From: Barnesiella sp. An22
GTDB taxonomy: Bacteria > Bacteroidota > Bacteroidia > Bacteroidales > Barnesiellaceae
DNA: 64,000 bases
Direction of reading: 5' to 3'
Assembly (NCBI RefSeq): GCF_002159975.1
Contig: NZ_NFJR01000006.1
Coordinates: forward strand, 124,001 to 188,000
This document shows, piece by piece, positions 1-8,900 of this stretch. Each line of letters starts with the position of its first letter. The stretch's first letter is position 1. Made by a program: the position numbers and the translations under genes. The notes under the pieces are model-generated. The model was not told where the DNA came from, ran no database searches, and saw only the letters and a list, made by a program, of their open reading frames with translations.

Positions 1-162
1 GAAGACACCACTGCCTATTGCCCCAAAGATGGCCACCAACGGGAACAGCAAATTCAGGACAGCAATAGCTACATACAACCAACGGAAGGGCTCACGATAA
101 AACGACCCGTTGTCGATAAACTGCCATAACGGCTCGAAAAAAGCAAATAACTTGTCTTTCAT
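1..162 (-). CDS. Hypothetical membrane protein, N-terminal part (cut by window edge)
   Basis: An open frame begins with ATG at 162 on the minus strand and runs off the left edge, giving 54 codons. The protein starts MKDKLFAFFEPLWQFID, then has a basic/aromatic stretch and a hydrophobic segment (WLYVAIAVLNLLFPLVAIFG) that looks like a first transmembrane helix with the N-terminus inside. I do not recognise the family from this fragment. A TATATTTG -7-like box lies about 165 bases upstream (326-333), so the leader may be long. The rest of the gene is outside the window. Confidence 0.6.
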   Translation of the reverse strand, partial: MKDKLFAFFEPLWQFIDNGSFYREPFRWLYVAIAVLNLLFPLVAIFGAIGSGVF

Positions 163-325
163 GATAAAAAGAAGTTTAGATGAAGGCCTTTATTCCATAA
201 AGCATGCAAAAAGAGGCCTTTTATTTTTACATACCCTTTGTTAGACAGAAAGAGAAACATAACGACAAACAAAAAGAGCCCATGTTCCCCTTTGACATTG
301 CCAGACAGTTCCCTCCCCTGCACTT

Positions 326-333
326 CAAATATA
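326..333 (-). promoter_or_regulatory. Possible -7 promoter box for the membrane protein at 1-162
   Basis: The minus strand reads TATATTTG, matching the Bacteroidetes -7 form TAnnTTTG. No TTTG lies 20 bases upstream, so only half of the consensus is present. The surrounding 325-365 stretch is clearly AT-rich compared with the rest of the window. Confidence 0.35.
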
Positions 334-399
334 GTAAATCTATTTTAACTTAGATAAAAATATGTAACTTTTTTTATACTCCCCTACCGATATTTCTCT

Positions 400-763
400 G
401 AATACCGCGTCGGGGGCGTGGAATGATGGGTGTGTCTCCCATGCACGCAATGCGCATCATGTCACCCCGCACCTCGATGCGGGGTCCAGAAGAGGACAAG
501 CGAGACTTTCATTTACGGGGTCTTTGCCGGTATTTACCTCATGCGGGTATTCCCCCTTTACGGGTATTCTCTAGATTCCGCGTCGGAGCGCGGAATGACA
601 AGAACGTCACCCCGCACCTCGATGCGGGGTCCAGAAGAGGATAAGCGAGGCTTTCATTTACGGAGTCCTTGCCAGTATTTACCTCATGCGGTATTCCCCC
701 CCCCTTTGCGGACTGTCTCCTTTGCGGGTATTTTCTGGATTCCGCGTCGGGGCGCGGAATGAC
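400..763. repeat. Array of alternating REP-like palindromes
   Basis: Two kinds of palindrome alternate. Type A (461-490 and 606-635) has a stem CCCCGCA/TGCGGGG around CCTCGA. Type B (400-427 degenerate, 574-599, 738-763) has a stem ATTCCGCG/CGCGGAAT around a six-base loop. The order is B-A-B-A-B. The spacers between A and the next B (491-573 and 636-737) are also alike and contain short direct repeats of CGGGTATT. The overlapping reading frames look accidental. This resembles bacterial REP/BIME-type intergenic repeats; I cannot see how many copies exist elsewhere in the genome. Confidence 0.8.
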
Positions 764-770
764 TACATAC

Positions 771-803
771 AAAAAAAAGAGCTCCAATTACCTGAAGCTC
801 TCT
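771..803 (-). terminator. Rho-independent terminator after tRNA-like copy 2
   Basis: On the minus strand an AGAGCT...AGCTCT hairpin is followed by an eight-base T run. It is nearly the same sequence as the terminator behind the true tRNA-Met (1277-1306), so tRNA-like body and terminator appear to have been duplicated together. Confidence 0.75.
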
Positions 804-806
804 TTG

Positions 807-872
807 TAGCGAGACCGGGGTATGATCCCGGGACCTTCCCGATGCTGTATCGGGACGCCCTAACCCTTCGCT
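807..872 (-). pseudogene. tRNA-like element, copy 2 (D-arm-less, derived from tRNA-Met)
   Basis: This 66-base element shares its whole T arm and 3' acceptor half with the true tRNA-Met at 1310-1383. It lacks most of the D arm and carries a TCCCGA/TCGGGA stem where the anticodon arm should be. The seven-base loop TACAGCA has no U33, so it should not decode. The acceptor stem still pairs, and position 1 is A opposite U72, a better pair than the G-U of the true tRNA. The stop codon and last codons of the GIY-YIG gene lie inside its 5' acceptor strand. Confidence 0.7.
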
Positions 873-1105
873 ATCAACTGCTTGATATATATTCTACTCT
901 TCTTATTCTTTATCTCTCGCTCCCGAGCCATGGCGGCCCCTTTCTCCGTATAGGATTCGCTATACACCAATTCCCAAGGCCTGCCGCTTCGGGTACTCGG
1001 CGTAGCTCCCGCATTGTGCTTCGACAAGCGAGTGGCTATATCGTGAGCATAACCTACATAGTATCGATTGCGTGTACGTGAATAGAGGATATAAACGTAA
1101 TACAT
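860..1105 (-). CDS. Small GIY-YIG endonuclease-domain protein
   Basis: This 81-residue protein is almost nothing but a GIY-YIG nuclease domain. The signature YYVYIL (residues 2-7) and YYVGYA (15-20) correspond to GIY and YIG. They are followed by the usual R (about 26), the H/N region, and a glutamate in EREIK (62-66) that would be the metal ligand. Length and ending fit the short UPF0213/YhbQ-like group. I chose ATG 1105, where homology starts; an upstream in-frame extension to 1252 runs through a terminator and a tRNA-like element and is not real. The start lies only about 10 bases past terminator 1116-1144. The last codons (LIAKG) and stop are supplied by tRNA-like copy 2. Members of this superfamily include homing nucleases and repair enzymes; which role applies here is unknown. 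Confidence 0.8.
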   Translation of the reverse strand: MYYVYILYSRTRNRYYVGYAHDIATRLSKHNAGATPSTRSGRPWELVYSESYTEKGAAMAREREIKNKKSRIYIKQLIAKG

Positions 1106-1115
1106 TGGAGAAGGT

Positions 1116-1144
1116 AAAAAAAATGCCTCACTGAATCGTGAGGC
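1116..1144 (-). terminator. Rho-independent terminator after tRNA-like copy 1
   Basis: A perfect 7-bp stem, GCCTCAC/GTGAGGC with a six-base loop, is followed on the minus strand by eight T residues. It differs in sequence from the other two terminators of this cluster. It sits just upstream of the GIY-YIG start, so that gene must rely on read-through or on a promoter I cannot see. Confidence 0.8.
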
Positions 1145-1159
1145 AACTTTTATTTTTCG

Positions 1160-1225
1160 TAGCGAGACCGGGGTATGATCCCGGGACCTTCCCGATGCTG
1201 CATCGGGACGCCCTAACCCTTCGCC
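1160..1225 (-). pseudogene. tRNA-like element, copy 1 (D-arm-less, derived from tRNA-Met)
   Basis: This 66-base element is the same length as the copy at 807-872 and nearly identical. It reads GGCGAAG for the 5' acceptor strand, a shrunken D region, a TCCCGA stem with loop TGCAGCA, and then the exact T arm and acceptor 3' half of the tRNA-Met next door. The two copies differ by one base in the loop and at the acceptor end. No encoded CCA. It is unlikely to be a working elongator tRNA because U33 and the D arm are missing. Confidence 0.7.
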
Positions 1226-1276
1226 ACAATAATAAAAAGCACCAAGCCTCACTTCAAGTGCTATATGAACTTAACG

Positions 1277-1306
1277 AAAAAGAGCTCCAGTCTCCTGAAG
1301 CTCTCT
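1277..1306 (-). terminator. Rho-independent terminator of tRNA-Met
   Basis: An AGAGCTTCAG/CTGGAGCTCT hairpin is followed by five T residues on the minus strand. It starts a few bases after the tRNA 3' end. Confidence 0.8.
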
Positions 1307-1309
1307 TTG

Positions 1310-1383
1310 TAGCGAGACCGGGGTATGATCCCGGGACCTCATGATTATGAATCATGCGCTCTAACCAACTGAGCTATCTCGCC
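1310..1383 (-). tRNA. tRNA-Met (anticodon CAT)
   Basis: The cloverleaf can be drawn: acceptor GGCGAGA/TCTCGCT (first pair G-U), D arm GCTC/GAGC, anticodon stem CATGA/TCATG with loop TTCATAA (anticodon CAT), five-base variable loop, T stem CCGGG/CCCGG, discriminator A. No CCA is encoded. The T loop reads ATCATAC rather than the usual TTCRANN, which swaps the U54-A58 pair to A54-U58. The gene is followed by its own terminator and has a promoter-like box at 1425-1432. An elongator Met identity is most likely, since position 1 pairs with 72, unlike initiator tRNAs. Confidence 0.9.
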
Positions 1384-1424
1384 ATCATGTCTATTTTTGC
1401 ATCGACCACTTGTCAAATGCGGTG

Positions 1425-1432
1425 CAAAGATA
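1425..1432 (-). promoter_or_regulatory. Promoter -7 box for tRNA-Met
   Basis: The minus strand reads TATCTTTG (TAnnTTTG form). A TTG lies about 20 bases upstream. The box is 42 bases before the tRNA 5' end. Confidence 0.55.
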
Positions 1433-1482
1433 AACGATTATTTTGGACTACGCAACAAATCGGCGCATTTTTTATCAACAAT

Positions 1483-4206
1483 TTATGCCACAATTCTGCG
1501 AATGAGTCGATAAATCTCGCCAATCCACAACACAATGGAGGTAGCGGCAAAGATATAAACCCAATCCATGAGCTGCAGCGGGGTCACGCTGAAGAGCGCA
1601 CCGCCCACACTCACGATGAGTATCTGCCCGGCCAGGATGATGAGCGTTACCCACAGGAAGCCTTTGCAGGTGTTCAAGCGGCTGAAGGCCGACTGCACAT
1701 TGCCGAAGGCCTTGGCGTTGAACATGTTCCAGAACTGCAGGAAGACGAATATAGAGAAGAAGAGGGTGAGCTCGTAACGGGTGAGACCTTCGTGTACGGG
1801 GCTGAAGTTGAAGAAGTTGGACAGGAAGAGCCCCAGGTCGAACTGAGCTATCGAAGTGACATCGACATGCTTGAAGTATTGCAGCAGCCCGAAGAGGAGC
1901 AGCACAAAGGCGATGCCGGTACCGAGGATGCCCTTGCCCATGGCGCGGGTCACGATATTGTCGTTGAGGTGGCGGGGCTTGTCGCGCATCACCCGCTCGT
2001 CGGGTGGCAGCGAGGCCAGAGCCAGCGCGGCAAAGGTATCCATAATGAGGTTCACCCACAGCATCTGCGTGACGGTGAGCGGCGACTCGGTGCCCAGGAA
2101 GGCCCCCAGCAGCACGATGAGGCAGGCCGCTACGTTGATGGTCATCTGGAAGAGAATGAATTTCTGGATATTGCGATAGAGCGAACGGCCCCACAGCACC
2201 GCTTTGGTGATGCTGCCGAACGAGTTGTCGATGATGGTGATGTCGCTGGCCTCCTTGGCTACCGAGGTGCCGTCGCCCATCGAGAGGCCCACCTGGGCGG
2301 CATTGAGGGCGGGAGCGTCGTTGGTACCATCGCCGGTCACGGCCACCACCTCGTCTTGCGACTGCAGCAACTTCACCAGCCGCTCCTTGTCCATAGGTCG
2401 GGCGCGGGCAATCACCTTCAGGTCGGGGATACGCTCGAGCAGCTCCTTGTCGGAGAGGTTGGCAAACTCGGTACCGGTGATAATGTTGCGGTCACCATCC
2501 TCGGGCTTCCACAACGAAATCTGGCGGGCTATCTCGCGAGCCGTAGCCGGGGTGTCGCCCGTCACAATCTTCACCTTGATGCCGGCATTCAGGCACTCGG
2601 CCACAGCCTCGGGCACCTCCTTGCGCACGGGGTCGGCAATAGCGGTCACACCCAGGAAGGTGAGGCGGATATGAGGCGACAGATGGCCGGCGATGAAGTA
2701 AGGCTCGTCGGGACCTACCAGCGCATAGGCAAAGCCCAAGGTACGCATGGCCTGGTTCTGATACTGCAACAGTTTCGCCTCCACGGCCGGACGGCTGCTC
2801 TCCATGGGCACGAGCCCCTGGGCCGTAACCATCTGCGAACAGAAATTCATCACATACTCGGGGGCACCCTTTACATAAACCACCCGATGGTTGAGCAACG
2901 GCGAATCGACTACCGTAGCCATATACTTACGCTCGGTCGAGAAGGTGAGCTGCTCCACCACATGTGCCCGGTTGCGCAACTCGGCATAGTCGACACCCTG
3001 GTCGGCCAGCCACAGCAGCAGAGCCCCCTCGGTGGGGTTACCCAGCACCTTCACCCCGTTGGCACCCTCGTCGAGGTGAGCCGTCGAGTTGGCGGCAATG
3101 CCTTCGGCTATAATCTCTTTGACATTCGAATCGGGAGCATAGGAAAAGTCGGCCGTATTGACCCGCATCTGGTTTTGGGTGAGGGTTCCCGTCTTGTCGG
3201 TACATATGACCGTAGCCGCACCCATCGTCTCGCAGGCGTGCATCTTGCGCACCAGGTTGTTGTTGGCCAGCATACGCTTCATGCTCATGGCCAGACTCAG
3301 GGTCACACTCATGGGCAACCCCTCGGGCACGGCCACCACGATAACGGTCACGGCAATCATGGCCGTCGAGAGCAGATAGCTGCCGAAGCTGAGCCAGTCG
3401 AGCACCGGATGGTCGGTGAGGTAGATGACCGTGCGGGCCACAAAGATGATAGCGGCAATCACATAACTGGCCTTCGTGATGAACGATGCCAGCGTATTGA
3501 GCTGCTTGTCGAGCGGAGTTTGGGTATTGTTCTCGATTTGTGAGCCGGTATAGACCTTGCCATACTCGGTAGCGTCGCCCACCTGAGTCACCTGCATCAC
3601 GCCATAGCCGCCCAGCATGGTCGAACCGTTCATCACGGCGTTGGAGGGATAGGTAGCATCCTTGTCGAAGTCGGCTTCGACCGTCGTCTTGGTGGCCATG
3701 GGCTCACCCGTGAGCGACGACTCGTTCACCTGCACCGAGACGGCACTCAGCAGAATACCGTCGGCCGGTATCTCGTCGCCGGCATTGAGCATGACGATGT
3801 CGCCCACCACCACCTCACGTTTGGGAATCTCGACAATATGTCCGCCCCGCACCACCTTCACGGGCAGGTCGTCGTTCACCTGATTGAGAATGTCGAACTT
3901 CTTGGCGGCACTCATCTCGAAGAGGAAGCCCACCACCGTAGCCAGCAGGATGGCCAGGGCGATGCCGGCCGGTTCGAACAGGGCCGAAGCTCCGGCCTCG
4001 CCGGTTGCCACGTGATAGACTGAAACGGCTATCGACAGCAACAAAGCTACCAATAAAATACGAATGATAGGGTCGGAGAATTTCTCCAGAAACAATTTCC
4101 ACATCGGGGTTCGGGCTGGTGGCGTCAACACGTTTTCGCCATACTTTTCCCTACTTTTCAACACCTCGGCCTCAGTCAAGCCGGTGTATTCCAATTTCGA
4201 GCTCAT
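1483..4206 (-). CDS. Calcium-translocating P-type ATPase (PMCA-type)
   Basis: The 907-residue protein is a P2-type cation pump of the inner membrane, most like plasma-membrane Ca2+ ATPases. In order it shows an N-terminal cation-ATPase segment, two membrane helices, the actuator domain with SLTGEP (about 165-170), the PEGLP motif in helix 4 typical of Ca2+ pumps (about 290), the phosphorylation site DKTGT (about 337), the nucleotide-binding domain, [10 protein letters not shown] (about 627), and four to six C-terminal helices. Length is normal. Its ATG overlaps the hisS stop codon in TGATG-type fashion (4203-4206), so it is probably translated by coupling from the hisS message. That partnership is odd functionally and may simply reflect shared transcription. 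Exporting Ca2+ (or Mn2+) is inferred from family. Confidence 0.92.
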   Translation of the reverse strand: MSSKLEYTGLTEAEVLKSREKYGENVLTPPARTPMWKLFLEKFSDPIIRILLVALLLSIAVSVYHVATGEAGASALFEPAGIALAILLATVVGFLFEMSAAKKFDILNQVNDDLPVKVVRGGHIVEIPKREVVVGDIVMLNAGDEIPADGILLSAVSVQVNESSLTGEPMATKTTVEADFDKDATYPSNAVMNGSTMLGGYGVMQVTQVGDATEYGKVYTGSQIENNTQTPLDKQLNTLASFITKASYVIAAIIFVARTVIYLTDHPVLDWLSFGSYLLSTAMIAVTVIVVAVPEGLPMSVTLSLAMSMKRMLANNNLVRKMHACETMGAATVICTDKTGTLTQNQMRVNTADFSYAPDSNVKEIIAEGIAANSTAHLDEGANGVKVLGNPTEGALLLWLADQGVDYAELRNRAHVVEQLTFSTERKYMATVVDSPLLNHRVVYVKGAPEYVMNFCSQMVTAQGLVPMESSRPAVEAKLLQYQNQAMRTLGFAYALVGPDEPYFIAGHLSPHIRLTFLGVTAIADPVRKEVPEAVAECLNAGIKVKIVTGDTPATAREIARQISLWKPEDGDRNIITGTEFANLSDKELLERIPDLKVIARARPMDKERLVKLLQSQDEVVAVTGDGTNDAPALNAAQVGLSMGDGTSVAKEASDITIIDNSFGSITKAVLWGRSLYRNIQKFILFQMTINVAACLIVLLGAFLGTESPLTVTQMLWVNLIMDTFAALALASLPPDERVMRDKPRHLNDNIVTRAMGKGILGTGIAFVLLLFGLLQYFKHVDVTSIAQFDLGLFLSNFFNFSPVHEGLTRYELTLFFSIFVFLQFWNMFNAKAFGNVQSAFSRLNTCKGFLWVTLIILAGQILIVSVGGALFSVTPLQLMDWVYIFAATSIVLWIGEIYRLIRRIVA

Positions 4207-5624
4207 CGATTCAATCTATCTATGGTTTTATTTTCTTTTATCGTTTCTTGCCGATTACGCAAAAGGGCAATAACCTCGTCGAGCGAGAGCAACGACTGCT
4301 CGCCCGTAGTCATGTTTTTCAGAGCTATCTTGCCGGCGGCGATTTCGGTCTCGCCCACCAGAGCCACATATTGGGCCCCTATCGAGTCGGCATAGCTCAT
4401 CTGTTTCTTCATCTTGGCCGGTTCGGGATAGATTTCGGCCCGCACACCGGCAGCCCGCAACCGAGCGAGGTGGCCCAGACAGACCTGGCTCTCGCGCTCC
4501 CCGAAGTTGACAAAGAGCACCTGTGTCGACTGCATCGACTCCTTGGGATAGAGGTCGAGCTGGTTGAGCACGTCGAAGATACGGTCGGCACCGAACGAGA
4601 TACCCACGCCCGATACACCCGGCAGACCAAATACACCGGTGAGGTTGTCGTAGCGGCCGCCACCCGTGATGCTGCCTATCTGCACATCGAGCGCCTTCAC
4701 CTCGAGAATGGCACCCGTATAGTAGTTGAGGCCGCGCGCCAATGTCAAGTCTATCTCGAGCGTCGAGCGCAACGGCGAGGCCGAGAGTTTCTGCAAGATA
4801 TACTCCAGCTCGTCGATACCCTTCAAGCCCGTCTCCGAGCCAGCCAATTCGCGGCGCAGCACCTGCAGCTTCTCCTCGTTGCTGCCCTGCAACTGGATGA
4901 TGGGTTGCAGTTGGGCCACAGCCTCCTGCGAAAGCCCCTTCTCCATCAGTTCGGCATTCACCTTGTCGAGCCCCATCTTGTCGAGTTTGTCGATGGCCAC
5001 AGTAATGTCGACAATCTTCTCGGGAGCCCCTATCCACTCGGCTATACCGCTCAATATCTTACGGTTGTTCAACTTGATGGCTACCCGTATGCCCAGACGG
5101 GAGAATACCTCGTCGATCATCTCGATGAGCTCTACCTCGTTCAGCAGCGAGTCGGAGCCCACCACGTCGGCATCGCACTGGTAGAACTCGCGATAACGCC
5201 CCTTCTGCGGACGGTCGGCCCGCCACACGGGCTGAATCTGATAACGCTTGAAGGGGAAGGTAAGTTCGTTGCGGTGCATCACCACAAAGCGGGCAAAGGG
5301 CACGGTGAGGTCGTAACGGAGCCCCTTCTCGCACAGGCGGGCAGCCAGGCGGTTGAGATTGCGCTCGGCCAGGTCGGCCTCCGAAACATCCGAGAGGAAA
5401 TCGCCCGAGTTGAGCACCTTGAAGAGCAACTTGTCACCCTCCTCGCCATATTTGCCCATGAGGGTCTGCAGGGTCTCCATGGCCGGCGTCTCAATCTGCC
5501 GGAACCCATAGAGAGCAAAAACTTGTTTTATCGTATCGAATATGTAATTGCGCTTGGCCATCTCGTCGACCGAGAAATCGCGCGTACCTTTGGGTATGGA
5601 AGGTTTTGCCATCATATTTTTCAT
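4203..5624 (-). CDS. hisS: Histidyl-tRNA synthetase
   Basis: A class II aminoacyl-tRNA synthetase of the cytoplasm that charges tRNA-His. Visible are the N-terminal KGTRDF motif, the class II motif 2 region with [12 protein letters not shown], the HisA-type histidine motif GLNYYTG, and the C-terminal anticodon-binding domain ending near residue 450. The start could be 5624, or 5612 ([13 protein letters not shown], which matches relatives better); I kept the longer form. The stop overlaps the ATG of the P-type ATPase. A TATCTTTG promoter box lies at 5763-5770. Length of about 470 is slightly longer than average because of a charged tail ([11 protein letters not shown]). Confidence 0.97.
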   Translation of the reverse strand: MKNMMAKPSIPKGTRDFSVDEMAKRNYIFDTIKQVFALYGFRQIETPAMETLQTLMGKYGEEGDKLLFKVLNSGDFLSDVSEADLAERNLNRLAARLCEKGLRYDLTVPFARFVVMHRNELTFPFKRYQIQPVWRADRPQKGRYREFYQCDADVVGSDSLLNEVELIEMIDEVFSRLGIRVAIKLNNRKILSGIAEWIGAPEKIVDITVAIDKLDKMGLDKVNAELMEKGLSQEAVAQLQPIIQLQGSNEEKLQVLRRELAGSETGLKGIDELEYILQKLSASPLRSTLEIDLTLARGLNYYTGAILEVKALDVQIGSITGGGRYDNLTGVFGLPGVSGVGISFGADRIFDVLNQLDLYPKESMQSTQVLFVNFGERESQVCLGHLARLRAAGVRAEIYPEPAKMKKQMSYADSIGAQYVALVGETEIAAGKIALKNMTTGEQSLLSLDEVIALLRNRQETIKENKTIDRLNR

Positions 5625-5762
5625 TGTCTATTTTATGTTCTTCGCGGGGAGAGCTCCCGGCTTCAATCTATCCCGGCAGCCACCTTGCCGATTGCAGGCT
5701 TCACGGCCCGGCCGTCCAATCGAAACCTATCGGGTATCTGCTGCCTTCGCTTTTTTACCGAG

Positions 5763-5770
5763 CAAAGATA
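5763..5770 (-). promoter_or_regulatory. Promoter -7 box for hisS
   Basis: The minus strand reads TATCTTTG. I see no matching TTTG at the -33 spacing. The leader to hisS would be about 130-140 bases. The rest of the 5,625-5,910 gap shows no gene that I can support. Confidence 0.5.
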
Positions 5771-5909
5771 ATGCAAAAAAGTGATATAGCGCACATACTC
5801 CGCGATATAGTTGGTTCTTTATCCTTGAAAAAAAAGCCGGTATTCACCCCCCCCTTCCGAGTATCCTGCCCCGAAAGCCGACGACAGGTATCCCTGGCCA
5901 CGACCTCTG

Positions 5910-5953
5910 AAAAACGCAGGCACCCGACTCACGCTCGAGAGTCGGGTGCCTGC
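5910..5953 (-). terminator. Strong rho-independent terminator of the envelope operon
   Basis: A perfect 15-bp stem (5916-5930 with 5939-5953, GCAGGCACCCGACTC and its complement, eight-base loop) is followed on the minus strand by GCGTTTTTC. It lies 18 bases after the stop of the six-repeat barrel gene. Confidence 0.85.
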
Positions 5954-5970
5954 AATATCATAGTCGTGCG

Positions 5971-8900
5971 TCAAAACCGATAGGCGGTTCCTACCGAAAC
6001 CCGGCCTACGCCGATAAAGTGGTGAGTGTTGGTTTCGAACAGCTTATCGTCCCAGAGGGTCATCGAAGGCTCCACAAAGAGGTCGAGCGTGCGCGATACG
6101 TTCCAGCGCAACTGAGCGGCACCGCGAGCCACCCAGCCTATACCGCCATCGCGGTTGTAGTTGCTCCAGCCCAGACCGGTACCCAACGAGGCAATCAAGT
6201 GGAACCGACGATCGGGGTCGGGCTCGAGTAGCGACGAGAGGTTCAGCAGATAGTCGGCATGGAGCGTCCCTACGTTGAGTGTAGGCGAAGTTCTCGGGGT
6301 AATGAAGTCATAGCCCAACCCTACCGATACACCCGATGCGGCCGTAAACCAACGACCCAGTGCAATGTCGGTAGCGACCGACACCTTGCGGTAACGGTCC
6401 ATCAATATCGTTTCGCTGAAGAGCGAAGGGCCTACCGATACCGATACAAAGGTGTTGCGGTCGGGAGCACGACGGCCACCCTCTACCGCATTGCGGCCCA
6501 GCTTGTAGTTGAGGCCCACCAGCACGCGGGCTTCGGTATCGACACTGCCATAGGTGTGAGGCAAGTGCGAAGCCACGAGTTGCGGCTCGACAAACAGGTC
6601 TATCCCCGACGAGAGGTTGAACCGTCCCTGAACGCCGGCCCGGGCTCCATACACAAATTCGTTCTGTTTCCGGCAATTGCCCACGCCGCCATACACACCA
6701 CCCAATACCAGCAGGTCGAAGAAGCGGTCGGGGTTATACCCCACGGTAAAGGCCGAGAGGTTGAACAGATAGTCGGCCGAGAGCGACAAGGCCATATATT
6801 GCGGTTGGGTGCGATAGTAGCCGTAGTCCAAGCCCAAACGCCAGGCCGACAGCGGAGTATACCACTTACCCAGCGAGAGGGTGGCTCCATAACCCGGAGA
6901 GAACTGCAGGCCCGACTTCCGGAGCCAGCGACCCGTATAGCCTACCGACACGAAATATTTGTTGTCGGTATCGTAGGCGGCATGATTGGCCTGGTAGTCG
7001 TAGTGGTTGAGCCTGTATTGAAGGCCCACGTTCACCGAGGTGAGCATGTCAATCGGCAAACTGGCCATGCCTTCGCGCGAATAGTTCTTCCCGAATACCC
7101 GCAGTTGAGGCTCGACGAACAAGCCGATACCCGAACCGACATTCCACAACCCTTGCAGACTCAGGGCGGCTCCGGGGTAGAATCCCGTGTGGTTGCCGGT
7201 AGCATAAGAGAGCACGGCACCTACCCCCAGGTGAGTCTCGAAGATGCGCGACGGGTTATAGCCGTAAAGGGTCGAATTGATATTCCACAGATAATCGAGT
7301 TGCACGAGCCCGAACTTGCGATACCCGATTTCGGAGTCGCGATAAGCACCGGCACCGGCCGAGAGCCGCACACCCGATGCCCCCGTAAACCATTTGCCCA
7401 CATAGGCCGAAGCCATGGGCCCGATGCGGTCGAGCGGATGAAAAACCAAATTGCGGTGCATAATACCGGCAACACCTACGCCTGCTCCGTAAAATATATG
7501 GTCTACGAAGTTTTCGTGGCGAAACTCCTGGGCCTTCTCCATCGTACCATGTGTGCGCCCGTAGCCATAGAGCGAATAGGTGAGACCGGCCGTAATCGTG
7601 GGCACGACATCGATGCTCGAGATAAGCTGCTGTTCCCAACGGTTATCCTGCCCTACAATCAGACGGGGCTCGATGAACAAGCCAAACATATCGTTGAGCC
7701 GGAAGAGACCTTGCAGACCTACACCTGCACCCACGCTGTGCTGGAAATAGCCCTCCGACGATACAAAATCGTAATTGAGACCGGCCACCCCACTCAGCGA
7801 GAAGAGGCGGCTGCGATCATAACCATAGAAGAGGTTAGTCAGGTTGAACAGATAGTCAAGCTGACCACCCACGGCCCACGTGTGGTGCGTCGTAAAGCGG
7901 GCATCGAGCGACGAGAAATTGGCCAGCAACCGCACGCCCGAAACCGGATTCCACCAGGTGCCTATACCGCCGAACAGGCGATAACCCTTGTTGGGTAACG
8001 GGTCGGAGATTGAGGTATTGAGGACACTGGCAAAGCCACCGCCTATCGTCAGGTAGAGGTCGCCGATGCTCCGAGGCAAGTCGAACGGGTCTTGCTCGAT
8101 GGTCGAGCGATTGATTGCAGGCGAAACCGGCCGATAGGTAAGTCCGGCCCATACCGAAGCCAACGGGTCTACCGCACTCAGGTGGTCGCCCCAGGCTCCG
8201 TTGGCAAAGACATCGACCCGAGGCTCTATGAACAGGCCCAGATTTCCAGACAAGCGGAACTCGCCGTGCAAACCGGCCCCCACACTCCAGCGACTCTGGA
8301 GCTTTTCATCGACAGCCACCTTGTTATAACCGGCTCCCAAAAGGCCCGACATCTCGAACACCCGACCAGGGTTATATCCACCGAAGAGGGCGTGCATGTT
8401 GAAGAGGTAATCGAGCTGGGCTCCTACCGATGCCTTATGGGTATTCCGGTCGGTTTTCAGATAACGGACCGTCCCCGACAAGCGCAGCGACGATACCGGC
8501 GTGAACTGTTCGCCAATCGACACCATGGAGGTATAACCCGAGTCGAGCAACGGATTCAACGAACTGGTCAAGGTCGACGACAGACCACCTGCCAACGAGA
8601 AGAAGAGACCTTGATTAGCCCCCCAGAACGATTCGTGCCGACGTACCGGCGCCGAGAGCAACCGATACCCCAGACCGGCCATGAGCGAGGCCTCCCAGTC
8701 GTATCGCATCCAGGTAGAGATGCCGTCGATGCCGTCGGTATAGATACCTACCCGCGGCTCGAGGTAGAAGAAGGTGAGCGGCGAGAAGTTGAAGCGCGTC
8801 TGCATACCCAGTCTGAAACCTCCGCCGTGGGTCCAGTTGCCCCGGCGGTACAACAGTTGATATTCACCGCCGGCTACCCCTATCAGCTCGAAGATGCGCG

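Noticed and set aside
423-762. Open frames across 423-762
   Set aside because: They consist of the palindromic repeats and have no independent support.
1160-1225. Functional tRNA reading for copies 807-872 and 1160-1225
   Set aside because: They lack the D arm and U33 and have a mismatch in the acceptor stem, so I list them as tRNA-like remnants instead of tRNA genes.
1354-3543. Long plus-strand open frame of 729 codons opposite the P-type ATPase
   Set aside because: It lies fully antisense to a clear enzyme, is rich in His, Gly, Glu and Gln with no domain, and begins inside a tRNA gene. GC-rich third positions make such antisense frames common here.
6259-7998. Plus-strand open frame of 579 codons opposite the six-repeat barrel gene
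   Set aside because: Antisense shadow of a repeated gene; composition is typical of a mirror frame and no motif is seen.
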